A stretch of DNA of 14,033 nt from Proteobacteria bacterium UBA4656 (GTDB taxonomy: Bacteria; Pseudomonadota; Gammaproteobacteria; Xanthomonadales; Ahniellaceae), in assembly GCA_002405525.1 (NCBI GenBank), contig DHLY01000167.1, forward strand, positions 680 through 14,712, in the 5' to 3' direction. The stretch's first letter is position 1, and each line of letters begins with the position of its first letter. The notes under the pieces are model-generated. The model did not search any database and was not told where the DNA came from. It saw nothing but the letters and a program-made list of their open reading frames with translations. Made by a program: the position numbers and the translations under genes. Shown here in pieces: positions 8,399 to 14,033 of the stretch.

Positions 8399-8554
8399 CA
8401 GGGCGTCGGGAAACACCCTGCTGGCGTCCGGCTGGACGCTGCGCCCGCGAATCGATCGCGTAAGCGATTGAGTCGTCGCGAGCGAGTCCGAACCCTGCCG
8501 AACTCGCGACGTCGAGACAGTGCGGGAACGCACGTGCTCAATATCCTGCTAGGG
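8399..8554 (+). repeat. structured intergenic direct repeat, copy 2 (four hairpins)
   Basis: This is the second copy of the element at 7722-7880, in direct orientation, 677 bp downstream start to start. The same four inverted repeats are present: 8399-8407/8412-8420 (loop GGGA); 8448-8459/8464-8475 (loop GTAA, one A/G mismatch); 8482-8487/8502-8507; and 8520-8524/8529-8533 (loop GGAA). The right edge CCTGCTAG (8545-8552) corresponds to CTTGCTAG of copy 1. That edge contains the CTA at 8549-8551, which read on the minus strand is the TAG stop of the DUF4384-like gene, so the element reaches into the 3' end of that gene. The copies differ at scattered positions and are therefore not a recent duplication. 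Confidence 0.8.
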
Positions 8555-9211
8555 CACGTGGCGCAGCCGCCAGCGATGGATCGCGACGCCGGGCCCGGCC
8601 GTGGCGACGATCGCATCGAGGCCTCCGGCCGCGTCCGCGGCCGAGCCGGCCGCGCCCAGCGCCGCCAGCGTCGCGACCTTCGACCCGAGCGCCACCAGAG
8701 GCCGCTCGGACAGCACCAGCAGAACTTCCTCCGCGGGCGCCTCGCTCTCCACCGTATAGCTCTGGTGCGCACCCTGCACGGTGCCGGGCAGTTCGTGCTC
8801 GCCCGGCGGCAGCGGGTTCCGGGTGTCCAGCACGGCGAGCGGGAACATCACCGTGGGCGCCGCGCCCTCGACCTGGTTGAAGGCGTAGACGTGGAGTTCG
8901 CGGTCGCTGCTGATACCGATCCGCAGGCGGTCGCCGACGCGCACGTCCGCTTGCGGCGGCAGGCGCTCCGGCTCCGGTGCCGCGCCGACCCGCGCCAACT
9001 GCACGTCGATCGCGGCGAAAGGATCGCTGGCGGCGTCCGTAGGGCCCGGGTCGGGCGTGGACCATGTCGCCGGCGCGCCGGGCGGCGGCGCGGCGGGCCG
9101 CGTGCCGGGCGCGTTGGCGGTCGGTTCGCCGAACAGGAACACCGCCGCCACCACCGCGGCGAGCGCCAGCCCGAGCAGCGCGGTGGCGCGGTAGGAACGC
9201 CGCGCGCTCAT
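8549..9211 (-). CDS. membrane-anchored DUF4384-like protein
   Basis: The 220-residue product begins MSARRSYRATALLGLALAAVV, a basic start followed by one membrane helix (about 9-27), and then a Pro/Ala-rich linker to about residue 65; the rest is probably periplasmic. Residues about 85-170 resemble the DUF4384 fold: VGDRLRIGISSDRELHVYAF, then a value-text segment TVMFPLAVLDTRNPLPPGEHELPG. In other proteins this domain follows Ser/Thr kinase or peptidase domains and looks beta-rich; its function is unknown. A Gly/Ala-rich C-terminus ends RWRLRHVP. The ATG overlaps the stop of the upstream mini-ORF (ATGA, 9208-9211). The TAG stop lies inside repeat copy 2, so the original C-terminus may have been altered. 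The family call is moderate. Confidence 0.7.
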   Translation of the reverse strand: MSARRSYRATALLGLALAAVVAAVFLFGEPTANAPGTRPAAPPPGAPATWSTPDPGPTDAASDPFAAIDVQLARVGAAPEPERLPPQADVRVGDRLRIGISSDRELHVYAFNQVEGAAPTVMFPLAVLDTRNPLPPGEHELPGTVQGAHQSYTVESEAPAEEVLLVLSERPLVALGSKVATLAALGAAGSAADAAGGLDAIVATAGPGVAIHRWRLRHVP

Positions 9212-9306
9212 CGCCCGTACTCCGCGACCAGATCAGCCACACGACACTGGGCCGCAAGGCGACCTCCGCACCGCGCAAGCGCCTCACCCCTGTGTCGCGG
9301 CATCAT
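9208..9306 (-). pseudogene. 32-codon mini-ORF, degenerate duplicate of the DUF4286 C-terminus
   Basis: The frame opens with ATG (9304-9306) overlapping the DUF4286 stop as ATGA, and ends with TGA (9208-9210) overlapping the next gene's ATG, again as ATGA. The peptide begins MMPRHRGEALARCGG and ends CRVADLVAEYGR. It aligns with the end of the upstream protein (EGLARFGDR to RRVSELVAEYAR): over the last 25 residues 15 are identical, and 58 of 78 nucleotides match over 9208-9285 against 9303-9380, with the stop codon in the same place. It is either the surviving tail of a tandem DUF4286 paralogue or a small coupled peptide. The in-frame start, with no stop across the junction, is notable for a pure relic. 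Confidence 0.75.
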
Positions 9307-9611
9307 CGAGCGTACTCCGCGACCAGTTCACTGACACGGCGGTTGGCCGTGAACCGATCCCCGAACCGCGCGAGGCCCTCGGCACGCAGCCGCGGCGCGT
9401 GGTCGCGCAGGTAGTCCTCCAGCGCCGCGCGGCCGGCGAGGTGGTAGCGCACGCTGTAGACCGTGCGCCCGGGCTCGCCGTCCTCGACCAGCAGTTCGGC
9501 GCGGGTGAATCCCGGGATGGCGAGGATCTCGGCCACATGGGGGCCCAGCCATTCGCGATAGGCGCCGGCGATGTCGTCCTCCACCGAGGCGCGAACTTCG
9601 TAGACGATCAA
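9303..9611 (-). CDS. DUF4286 family protein with TTG start
   Basis: This small cytoplasmic protein of 102 residues starts MIVYEVRASVEDDIAGAYRE, the typical opening of DUF4286 proteins, which have a dimeric alpha/beta-barrel (EthD-like) pattern. Further segments fit: WLGPHVAEILAIPGFTRAEL and TVYSVRYHLAGRAALEDYLRDHA. No enzymatic role is established for the family and I assign none. The start is TTG at 9609-9611: no ATG precedes the conserved N-terminus, and a strong GAGGAG lies 6 nt upstream, overlapping the stop codon of the upstream DUF3667 gene. Its own stop overlaps the mini-ORF start. The product is the parent of the duplicated tail described at 9208-9306. Confidence 0.85.
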   Translation of the reverse strand: MIVYEVRASVEDDIAGAYREWLGPHVAEILAIPGFTRAELLVEDGEPGRTVYSVRYHLAGRAALEDYLRDHAPRLRAEGLARFGDRFTANRRVSELVAEYAR

Positions 9612-9621
9612 TGCGGTCTCC

Positions 9622-10860
9622 TCACAGACTGAACAGGCCGAGCAGCACGGCCAGGGCGATGCCGAGGCTGAACAGCACCATGTAGGCGCTTGCGACCACC
9701 CCGAACTTGAGCAGGGTGACGAGCCAGCCCTGGCGATAGATGCGCTTTTGCATGAGAAGCAGGTAGATCGGGACCCAGACCGCCATCGCCGCCTCGACGC
9801 CGGCCAGCGCGCCCGACAGCCAGGCGCGACCCTCGCCCCAGACCTCGCCGGCGGTGGCGACGAGGGTGAGCAGAAGCAGCGACAGGAAAATGAAGGCATG
9901 GCTGTGCAGGGCCACCAGCATGTGCTCCATGTAAAGACGCCGCTTGAACAGGTACACGAGCTTCAGGAACAGCGCGAACAGCGGCACCATCAGGAAGGTG
10001 GCGGGCGGGATGGCGCCGAAGAAGGCGTCGATCAGCGGCCGCGGGTTTTCCCGCGCGTGGCGCATGGCATCTTGTGCGCGGCCGAGCCGTGCGTTGATCT
10101 CGGCGTTGGCGAAATCGGGCAGCCAGCCGATGCGAACCGGATTGCTCTCCGGGTCCCAGGGGACGTCGCCGAACCTGATCTCGCCGACTGACGGGGATGG
10201 GTCCGACGGCGGCGCGCGGCCGTCGGCGCGCGCCTTCGCCGCTTCGGCCAGCCAGGCCTTGCGCAGTTCGGCTGCCCTGCGCAGTTCGTCCGCGTCGGCC
10301 GACGATTCACCGAACGAAACGTTGACCTCGGCTTGCGGGCTGGCAGCCGCGGATGTGTCGTCCGCGACCGCATCCCCGTCGCGCTGTCCGCGCAGCGCGG
10401 CGGCCAGCGCCGCATCGACCTCGGCGTCGCCCTGCGCCGACGCGATCCTCGCGAGGCCGCGCTCTTCGGCCGGCACCAGCTCGGTGTCGGCGGTGGAGAC
10501 CCGCAGCGCGAGGAAGCTGAGCACGCACAGGAAGAAAAACAGCCGGAACGGGGTGACATAACGCACCCGCCGCCCGGCGAAGTACTCCAGCGTGAGGTGG
10601 CCCGGCCAGAAATACAGCGGCCCCAACGTGCGCAGCAGCCGGTTGTCGATGCTGAACACCGTGTCGAGGAAATCGCCGAGGATGCTGCCGAAGCGGCGGA
10701 TCAGCCCCTTCTTCGGCTGGCCGCAGGCGAAGCAGAACTCGCCCCAGGTGGCTGCGCCGCAGTTGGGGCATTCCTCGCCTGACTCGGCGGCGGCAGGGGC
10801 CGCGCGCGGCGCGGGCGTCGGAGGCGGCGCTGCCTGCGGGGTGGGGGGCAGGGTGTTCAT
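9622..10860 (-). CDS. DUF3667-type zinc-ribbon membrane protein
   Basis: The 412-residue product begins with a Pro/Ala-rich tail, followed by a four-cysteine zinc ribbon (C31-x2-C34 and C43-x2-C46 in CPNCGAATWGEFCFACGQ). A conserved amphipathic stretch (IDNRLLRTLGPLYFWPGHLTLEYFAGRRVRY) and a first membrane helix (about 105-120, FRLFFFLCVLSFLAL) come next. A polar region of about 170 residues is followed by four or so membrane helices from about 295 to the end. The ribbon plus the PGHLTLEYFAGRR motif are typical of DUF3667 proteins, whose function is unknown. The start ATG overlaps the epimerase stop by 4 nt (ATGA), so the pair is probably coupled. The large polar insertion is longer than I would expect for a compact membrane protein. 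Confidence 0.82.
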   Translation of the reverse strand: MNTLPPTPQAAPPPTPAPRAAPAAAESGEECPNCGAATWGEFCFACGQPKKGLIRRFGSILGDFLDTVFSIDNRLLRTLGPLYFWPGHLTLEYFAGRRVRYVTPFRLFFFLCVLSFLALRVSTADTELVPAEERGLARIASAQGDAEVDAALAAALRGQRDGDAVADDTSAAASPQAEVNVSFGESSADADELRRAAELRKAWLAEAAKARADGRAPPSDPSPSVGEIRFGDVPWDPESNPVRIGWLPDFANAEINARLGRAQDAMRHARENPRPLIDAFFGAIPPATFLMVPLFALFLKLVYLFKRRLYMEHMLVALHSHAFIFLSLLLLTLVATAGEVWGEGRAWLSGALAGVEAAMAVWVPIYLLLMQKRIYRQGWLVTLLKFGVVASAYMVLFSLGIALAVLLGLFSL

Positions 10861-11843
10861 GCGTGTATCAGCATGTCCTGCTCGCGCAGCCAGGCGATCG
10901 TGTCGTCGAGCAGGATGTCGAGCGGCGTGATGCGGTAGTCGAGTTCGCGCATTGCACGCGAGGAGTCCACCGAAAGACGGTGGCAGGTGAACTGCGCCGC
11001 CTCGGCGGTGAGCGCGGGACGCAGGCCGCGCAGCCGCGACAGCGCTTCCTGCACGCGCGCGTAGGCCTTGAGCGCGAACGCCGGCGTAGCGCGCTTCGGG
11101 ACCGGACGGCCCAGCCTCGCGCCGATCCGCGCGATCAGGTCGAGGAAGCTCGCGTGCTCGCCGCCGAGCAGGAAGGACCGGCCCCAGCAGTCGCGCTGCC
11201 AGGCCGCGACGTGGGCACGCGCGACCTCGCGCACGTCGGCGAAGGCGCCCGATCCCGGCGGCGCGCCGGGCAGTTCGCCGCGGTCGACCAGTTGCACCAG
11301 GCGCGCCCAATTGCGCGTGTCGCCGGGACCGAAGATGTGCGCCGGATAAAGGATCGCCGCGCGCAGCCCGTCCGCCATCGCCTCCCGCACGGCTTCCTCG
11401 CCGAGGAACTTGGTGCGCTCGTAGCTGACCCAGGATCGCCCACCGAGGCGCGCGCTGTCTTCGGTCAACGTTCCGTGGGCCAGGTGGCTGAAGCAGGACA
11501 CGCTGGCGGTGTGCACGAAGCGAACCCCGTGGGCGAGCGCCGCGCGCGCCAGCGCGCGGGTGCCGTCGACGTTGATCGTCCGCTGCCGCGCGGCCTCCGC
11601 CTTCCAGGTGCTGGTGTCGGCCGCCGCGTGGAACACGGCATCGAGTCCGGCATCGACCGCCGCGGCCAGCGACTGCGGTCGCTCCAGGTCGCCGCGCACG
11701 GGCTCCACGCCGGCCGCGCGCAGCGCGTCGTCGGCGGCCTGCGAGCGCGACAGGGCGCGCACGGTCGCGCCCGCGGCGCGCAGTTCGCGCAGCAGGTGCA
11801 GGCCGACGAAGCCGGTCGCGCCGGTGAGCAGTACAGTGGGCAT
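10857..11843 (-). CDS. NAD(P)-dependent epimerase/dehydratase (extended SDR)
   Basis: The 328-residue product is an extended short-chain dehydrogenase/reductase. It has the N-terminal dinucleotide-binding motif TGATGFVG (residues 7-14), a DLERP acidic turn near residue 52, HAAADTS near 72, and the catalytic Y-x3-K in SYERTKFLGEE (about Y145 and K149) with upstream Ser residues in TASVSCFSH. A PAHIFGPGD segment follows, as in sugar-nucleotide epimerases and HpnA/dihydroflavonol-reductase-like enzymes. The substrate cannot be read from sequence. It is the first gene of the coupled minus-strand operon and is divergent from the MATE gene, with 79 bp between start codons. The ATG at 11841-11843 matches the motif spacing, although its ribosome binding site is weak. 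Confidence 0.93.
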   Translation of the reverse strand: MPTVLLTGATGFVGLHLLRELRAAGATVRALSRSQAADDALRAAGVEPVRGDLERPQSLAAAVDAGLDAVFHAAADTSTWKAEAARQRTINVDGTRALARAALAHGVRFVHTASVSCFSHLAHGTLTEDSARLGGRSWVSYERTKFLGEEAVREAMADGLRAAILYPAHIFGPGDTRNWARLVQLVDRGELPGAPPGSGAFADVREVARAHVAAWQRDCWGRSFLLGGEHASFLDLIARIGARLGRPVPKRATPAFALKAYARVQEALSRLRGLRPALTAEAAQFTCHRLSVDSSRAMRELDYRITPLDILLDDTIAWLREQDMLIHA

Positions 11844-11922
11844 CCGCTGTGGCGTCCGCAGCCGTGGGCGGGCAGGGCGCCCGCCGCGCTACGATACCGG
11901 GCCGCTCTTGCGCGTCTCAATC

Positions 11923-13323
11923 ATGCCCGACGTCACCGTGCGCGCGCGACTCGGCAGCGAGGTCGCCGCGACCTTCGTGCTCGCCCTGCCGATCGTGGTC
12001 GGGCAGCTGCTGACGGTGGCGATGAACACCATCGACACGGTGCTTGCCGGCCGCCTCGGGACCCAGGTCCTGGCGGCGGTGTCGCAGGGCTACCAGATCT
12101 GGGTGGTCGCGCTGCTGGTGGTGATCGGGATCATGCTGGCGGTCACGCCATCGGCGGCGCAGCTCGACGGAGCGGGCCGCCGCGACGCGGTGGGCGCGGT
12201 GTTCCGCCAGTCGTTGTGGCTGGCCGCGTCGGCCGGAATCGCCCTGCTGCTCGCGGTTCGGCATGGCGAGCCGCTGCTGCGGCTGGCGCGGGTGGCGCCG
12301 GAGATCGTGCCGGAAGCCGTGGCCTTCCTGCGTGCGATTTCCTGGGGGGCGCCCGCGCTGGCGCTGTTCTTCGCCTGCAAGAACACCAGCGAGGGCCTGT
12401 CCCTGTCGCGGCCGACGATGTACTTCAGCCTGCTCGGGGTTTTGGTCCTGTTTCCGGCCGCCTGGGTGCTGATGTACGGCCGGCTCGGGTTTCCGGCGCT
12501 CGGCGCCGCCGGTGCGGGCTACGCCCACGCGATCGCGCTGTGGGCACAGGCGCTCGGTTTCCTGGTCTACCTCGGCCTGCGCGGCCGCTACCGCGCAGCG
12601 CGGCTTTTCGAGCGCTTCGATCCGCCCGATCCGCGCGCGATACTCGGCCTGCTCCGGATCGGCGTGCCGATGGGCACCGCGCTGATCATGGAGGGCGGGC
12701 TGTTCGTCGCCACCGCCTTGCTGGTGGGTTCACTCGGCGCGGTGCCGGCCGGCGCCCACGCGATCGCGATCAACGTCGCATCGCTGACGTTCATGGTGCC
12801 GCTGGGCATCGCGATGGCGACGACGGTGCGGGTCGGCAACGCGGTCGGGCGGCGCGATCCGGAAGCGATCGCGCTCGCCGCCAAGGCCAGCCTGGTGCTG
12901 GTGGTGGCTTCGCAGGTGCTCTCGGCTGGCGCGATGTTTGCCTTCCCGCAGGCCATCGCCGGCCTGTACTCGGACGATCTGGCGGTGGTCGCCATGGCCG
13001 GCGGTCTTCTATGGTACGCGGCCGTGTTCCAGGCCAGCGACGGCATCCAGGCGCTGGCCAACGGCGCGCTGCGCGGGCTCAAGGACACCGCCGTGCCGGC
13101 GCTGATCACGGTGCTGGCCTACTGGGGGGTGGGCTTCCCGCTCGGCTGGTGGCTCGGTCTGCGGGAGGGCTGGGGCGCCAGTGGCCTCTGGGTCGGTCTG
13201 ATCGCGGGGCTGACGGTGGCCGCGGCGCTGCTGTCGGCGCGATTCCTGGCCCGCCTGCGGTACTTCCGCCGCGAAGGCGTACCCCCGGCGCTGGCCGGCG
13301 AGCCCCCGCCGCCTTCGCCCTGA
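11923..13323 (+). CDS. MATE family efflux transporter (NorM-like)
   Basis: This inner-membrane protein of 466 residues has about twelve helices, the normal MATE length, and exports drugs or metabolites in exchange for sodium ions or protons. Residues that carry cations in NorM-type pumps are present: D38 in MNTIDTVLAGRLG, E257 in LIMEGGLF and D373 in FQASDGIQALANGALRG, matching the NorM pattern D36/E255/D371 with an offset of two. This argues for a functional NorM-like pump, although the substrate is unknown. ATG 11923 is chosen because MPDVTVRARLGSEV leads directly into helix 1; a longer upstream frame overlaps the divergent epimerase gene and is not credible. A TACGAT (11890-11895) could be a -10 box. 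The C-terminus is a Pro-rich tail. Confidence 0.93.
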   Translation: MPDVTVRARLGSEVAATFVLALPIVVGQLLTVAMNTIDTVLAGRLGTQVLAAVSQGYQIWVVALLVVIGIMLAVTPSAAQLDGAGRRDAVGAVFRQSLWLAASAGIALLLAVRHGEPLLRLARVAPEIVPEAVAFLRAISWGAPALALFFACKNTSEGLSLSRPTMYFSLLGVLVLFPAAWVLMYGRLGFPALGAAGAGYAHAIALWAQALGFLVYLGLRGRYRAARLFERFDPPDPRAILGLLRIGVPMGTALIMEGGLFVATALLVGSLGAVPAGAHAIAINVASLTFMVPLGIAMATTVRVGNAVGRRDPEAIALAAKASLVLVVASQVLSAGAMFAFPQAIAGLYSDDLAVVAMAGGLLWYAAVFQASDGIQALANGALRGLKDTAVPALITVLAYWGVGFPLGWWLGLREGWGASGLWVGLIAGLTVAAALLSARFLARLRYFRREGVPPALAGEPPPPSP

Positions 13324-13331
13324 ACCTCGGC

Positions 13332-13367
13332 GCCGGCCCCGCGATCCCTCGGGCGCGTGGGACCGGC
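13332..13367 (+). other. interrupted inverted repeat after the MATE gene
   Basis: Positions 13332-13340 and 13359-13367 form a 9-pair stem with one mismatch and an 18-nt loop, beginning 8 nt after the MATE stop codon. The mismatch becomes a G-T pair on the complementary strand. There is no T-run, so it is not a classical terminator, but it is the only candidate transcript-end structure between the MATE gene and sppA. Confidence 0.3.
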
Positions 13368-13536
13368 CACTTTCGAAACGCGCGGGCCGCGGGCGTCCGC
13401 AGGGGGCTCCGGGGGGCTCGCAAGCGCGGTCGCCGCCGCCCCGGCTTCACCCGCGGCATGCATGACCTTCGTGCAGGGGCGGCGGAACGGGCTTGGGGTA
13501 GTCTAGGAGCCTCCTGCAACCCACCGCGATCCCGCC

Positions 13537-14033
13537 ATGGCCGACACGCCCCGCAAGCCCAATTTCTTCGTCCGCCTCGTCCGCTTCATCTGGGGCGGGG
13601 TGAACTTCGCCCGCCGGCTGGTGTTCGGCACCCTCGCTCTACTGCTGCTGGTCGGCATGATCGCCAGCCTTGGCGGCAAGGGTCCGACGTTGCAGGAGAA
13701 GACCGCGCTGGTCATCGCGCCCAAGGGGGCGATCGTCGAGCAGTACTCCGGCAGTCCTGCCGACCGCGCGCTGGCCCGGGCGCTCGGCGAGGAGGTATTC
13801 GAGACCCAGCTGCGCGACATCCTGCGCGCGATCGACGGCGCTGCGTCCGACCCCAACATCGACCGCATCGTGATCGTGCCCGACCGCCTGGCGTCGGCCG
13901 GCTACGCCACCCTGCTCGAGATCGGCGCGGCGCTCAAGCGCTTCAAGGCCTCCGGCAAGGAGATCGTCGCCTTCGGCGACGCCATGGAGCAGCGCGGCTA
14001 CTTCCTTGCCGCGCACGCCGACAAGGTCTATCT
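13537..14033 (+). CDS. sppA: signal peptide peptidase SppA, long (67K) type, N-terminal part
   Basis: The frame starts with ATG at 13537 and stays open to the right edge (about 165 residues). It begins MADTPRKPNFFVRLVRFIWG, continues with a membrane anchor (about 29-46, LVFGTLALLLLVGMIASL), and then the SppA N-terminal domain: LVIAPKGAIVEQYSG, DILRAIDGAASDPNIDRIVI, IGAALKRFKASGKEIVAFGD and RGYFLAAHADKVYL. These match the 67K-type SppA, a membrane-bound serine/lysine-dyad protease that degrades cleaved signal peptides. The catalytic Lys and Ser of the family lie further along and are not visible. No close Shine-Dalgarno precedes the ATG; the nearest AGGAG (13505-13509) is 27 nt away and part of an 11-bp palindrome (13505-13515), possibly in the leader. 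Confidence 0.93.
   Translation, partial: MADTPRKPNFFVRLVRFIWGGVNFARRLVFGTLALLLLVGMIASLGGKGPTLQEKTALVIAPKGAIVEQYSGSPADRALARALGEEVFETQLRDILRAIDGAASDPNIDRIVIVPDRLASAGYATLLEIGAALKRFKASGKEIVAFGDAMEQRGYFLAAHADKVY

Noticed and set aside
7722..8554. Composite transposon or insertion sequence around the MAPEG gene
   Set aside because: There is no transposase, no terminal inverted repeats bounding the unit and no clear target-site duplication; the copies are too diverged for a recent insertion.
8530..8560. Two GCACGTG heptamers (8530-8536 and 8554-8560) around the right edge of repeat copy 2
   Set aside because: They could suggest a target duplication, but the first lies inside the conserved element and copy 1 has no equivalent, so chance is more likely.
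8198..9334. 378-codon plus-strand frame across repeat copy 2 and opposite the DUF4384-like gene
   Set aside because: It runs through the end of the MAPEG gene, the non-coding repeat and an antisense gene, with no domain signal.
13368..13536. Minus-strand open frames and G-rich runs between the MATE gene and sppA
   Set aside because: The frames have no protein-like content or start signals. The G-runs are too irregular to claim a defined structure.

Overview
The window is GC-rich, densely coded chromosomal DNA from a gammaproteobacterium. An F-type ATP synthase operon in the order atpI-B-E-F-H-A, an SppA of the long (67K) type, a TTG-started DUF4286 gene and abundant Arg/Ala/Gly-rich proteins suggest the Xanthomonadales/Lysobacterales. 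That placement is an inference from overall style; no rRNA or tRNA is present to confirm it.

Layout. (1) 1-3237, minus strand: the proximal half of the ATP synthase operon, running off the left edge inside atpA. (2) 3238-3486: a divergent intergenic region with a candidate atp promoter. (3) 3487-5974, plus strand: a compact three-gene signalling operon made of a cyclic-nucleotide-binding/FHA protein, a coiled-coil protein with a degenerate FHA domain and Thr-containing repeats, and a STAS protein. A convergent gene at 6048-7637 encodes an FHA-GAF-PP2C/SpoIIE-type phosphatase. Together they resemble a phospho-Ser/Thr or partner-switching module whose kinase is not in the window. (4) 7638-8548: a small MAPEG membrane-protein gene lying between two direct copies of a ~155-bp intergenic repeat that can fold into four hairpins. 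(5) 8549-11843, minus strand: a tightly coupled operon of an NAD-dependent epimerase/reductase, a DUF3667 zinc-ribbon membrane protein, a DUF4286 protein, a 32-codon mini-ORF that is a degenerate copy of the DUF4286 C-terminus, and a membrane-anchored DUF4384-like protein. (6) 11923-13323, plus strand: a NorM-like MATE efflux pump. (7) 13537 to the right edge, plus strand: the N-terminal part of sppA.

The best candidates for something undescribed are two. The first is the repeat pair around the MAPEG gene: its hairpins are kept between copies, and its 3' edge supplies the Shine-Dalgarno of MAPEG in one copy and the stop codon of the DUF4384-like gene in the other. The second is the duplicated C-terminal mini-ORF, joined by ATGA overlaps to the genes on both sides. 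The FHA/STAS/PP2C cluster is the most interesting protein-level system. All calls come from reading the sequence; no database search was possible.
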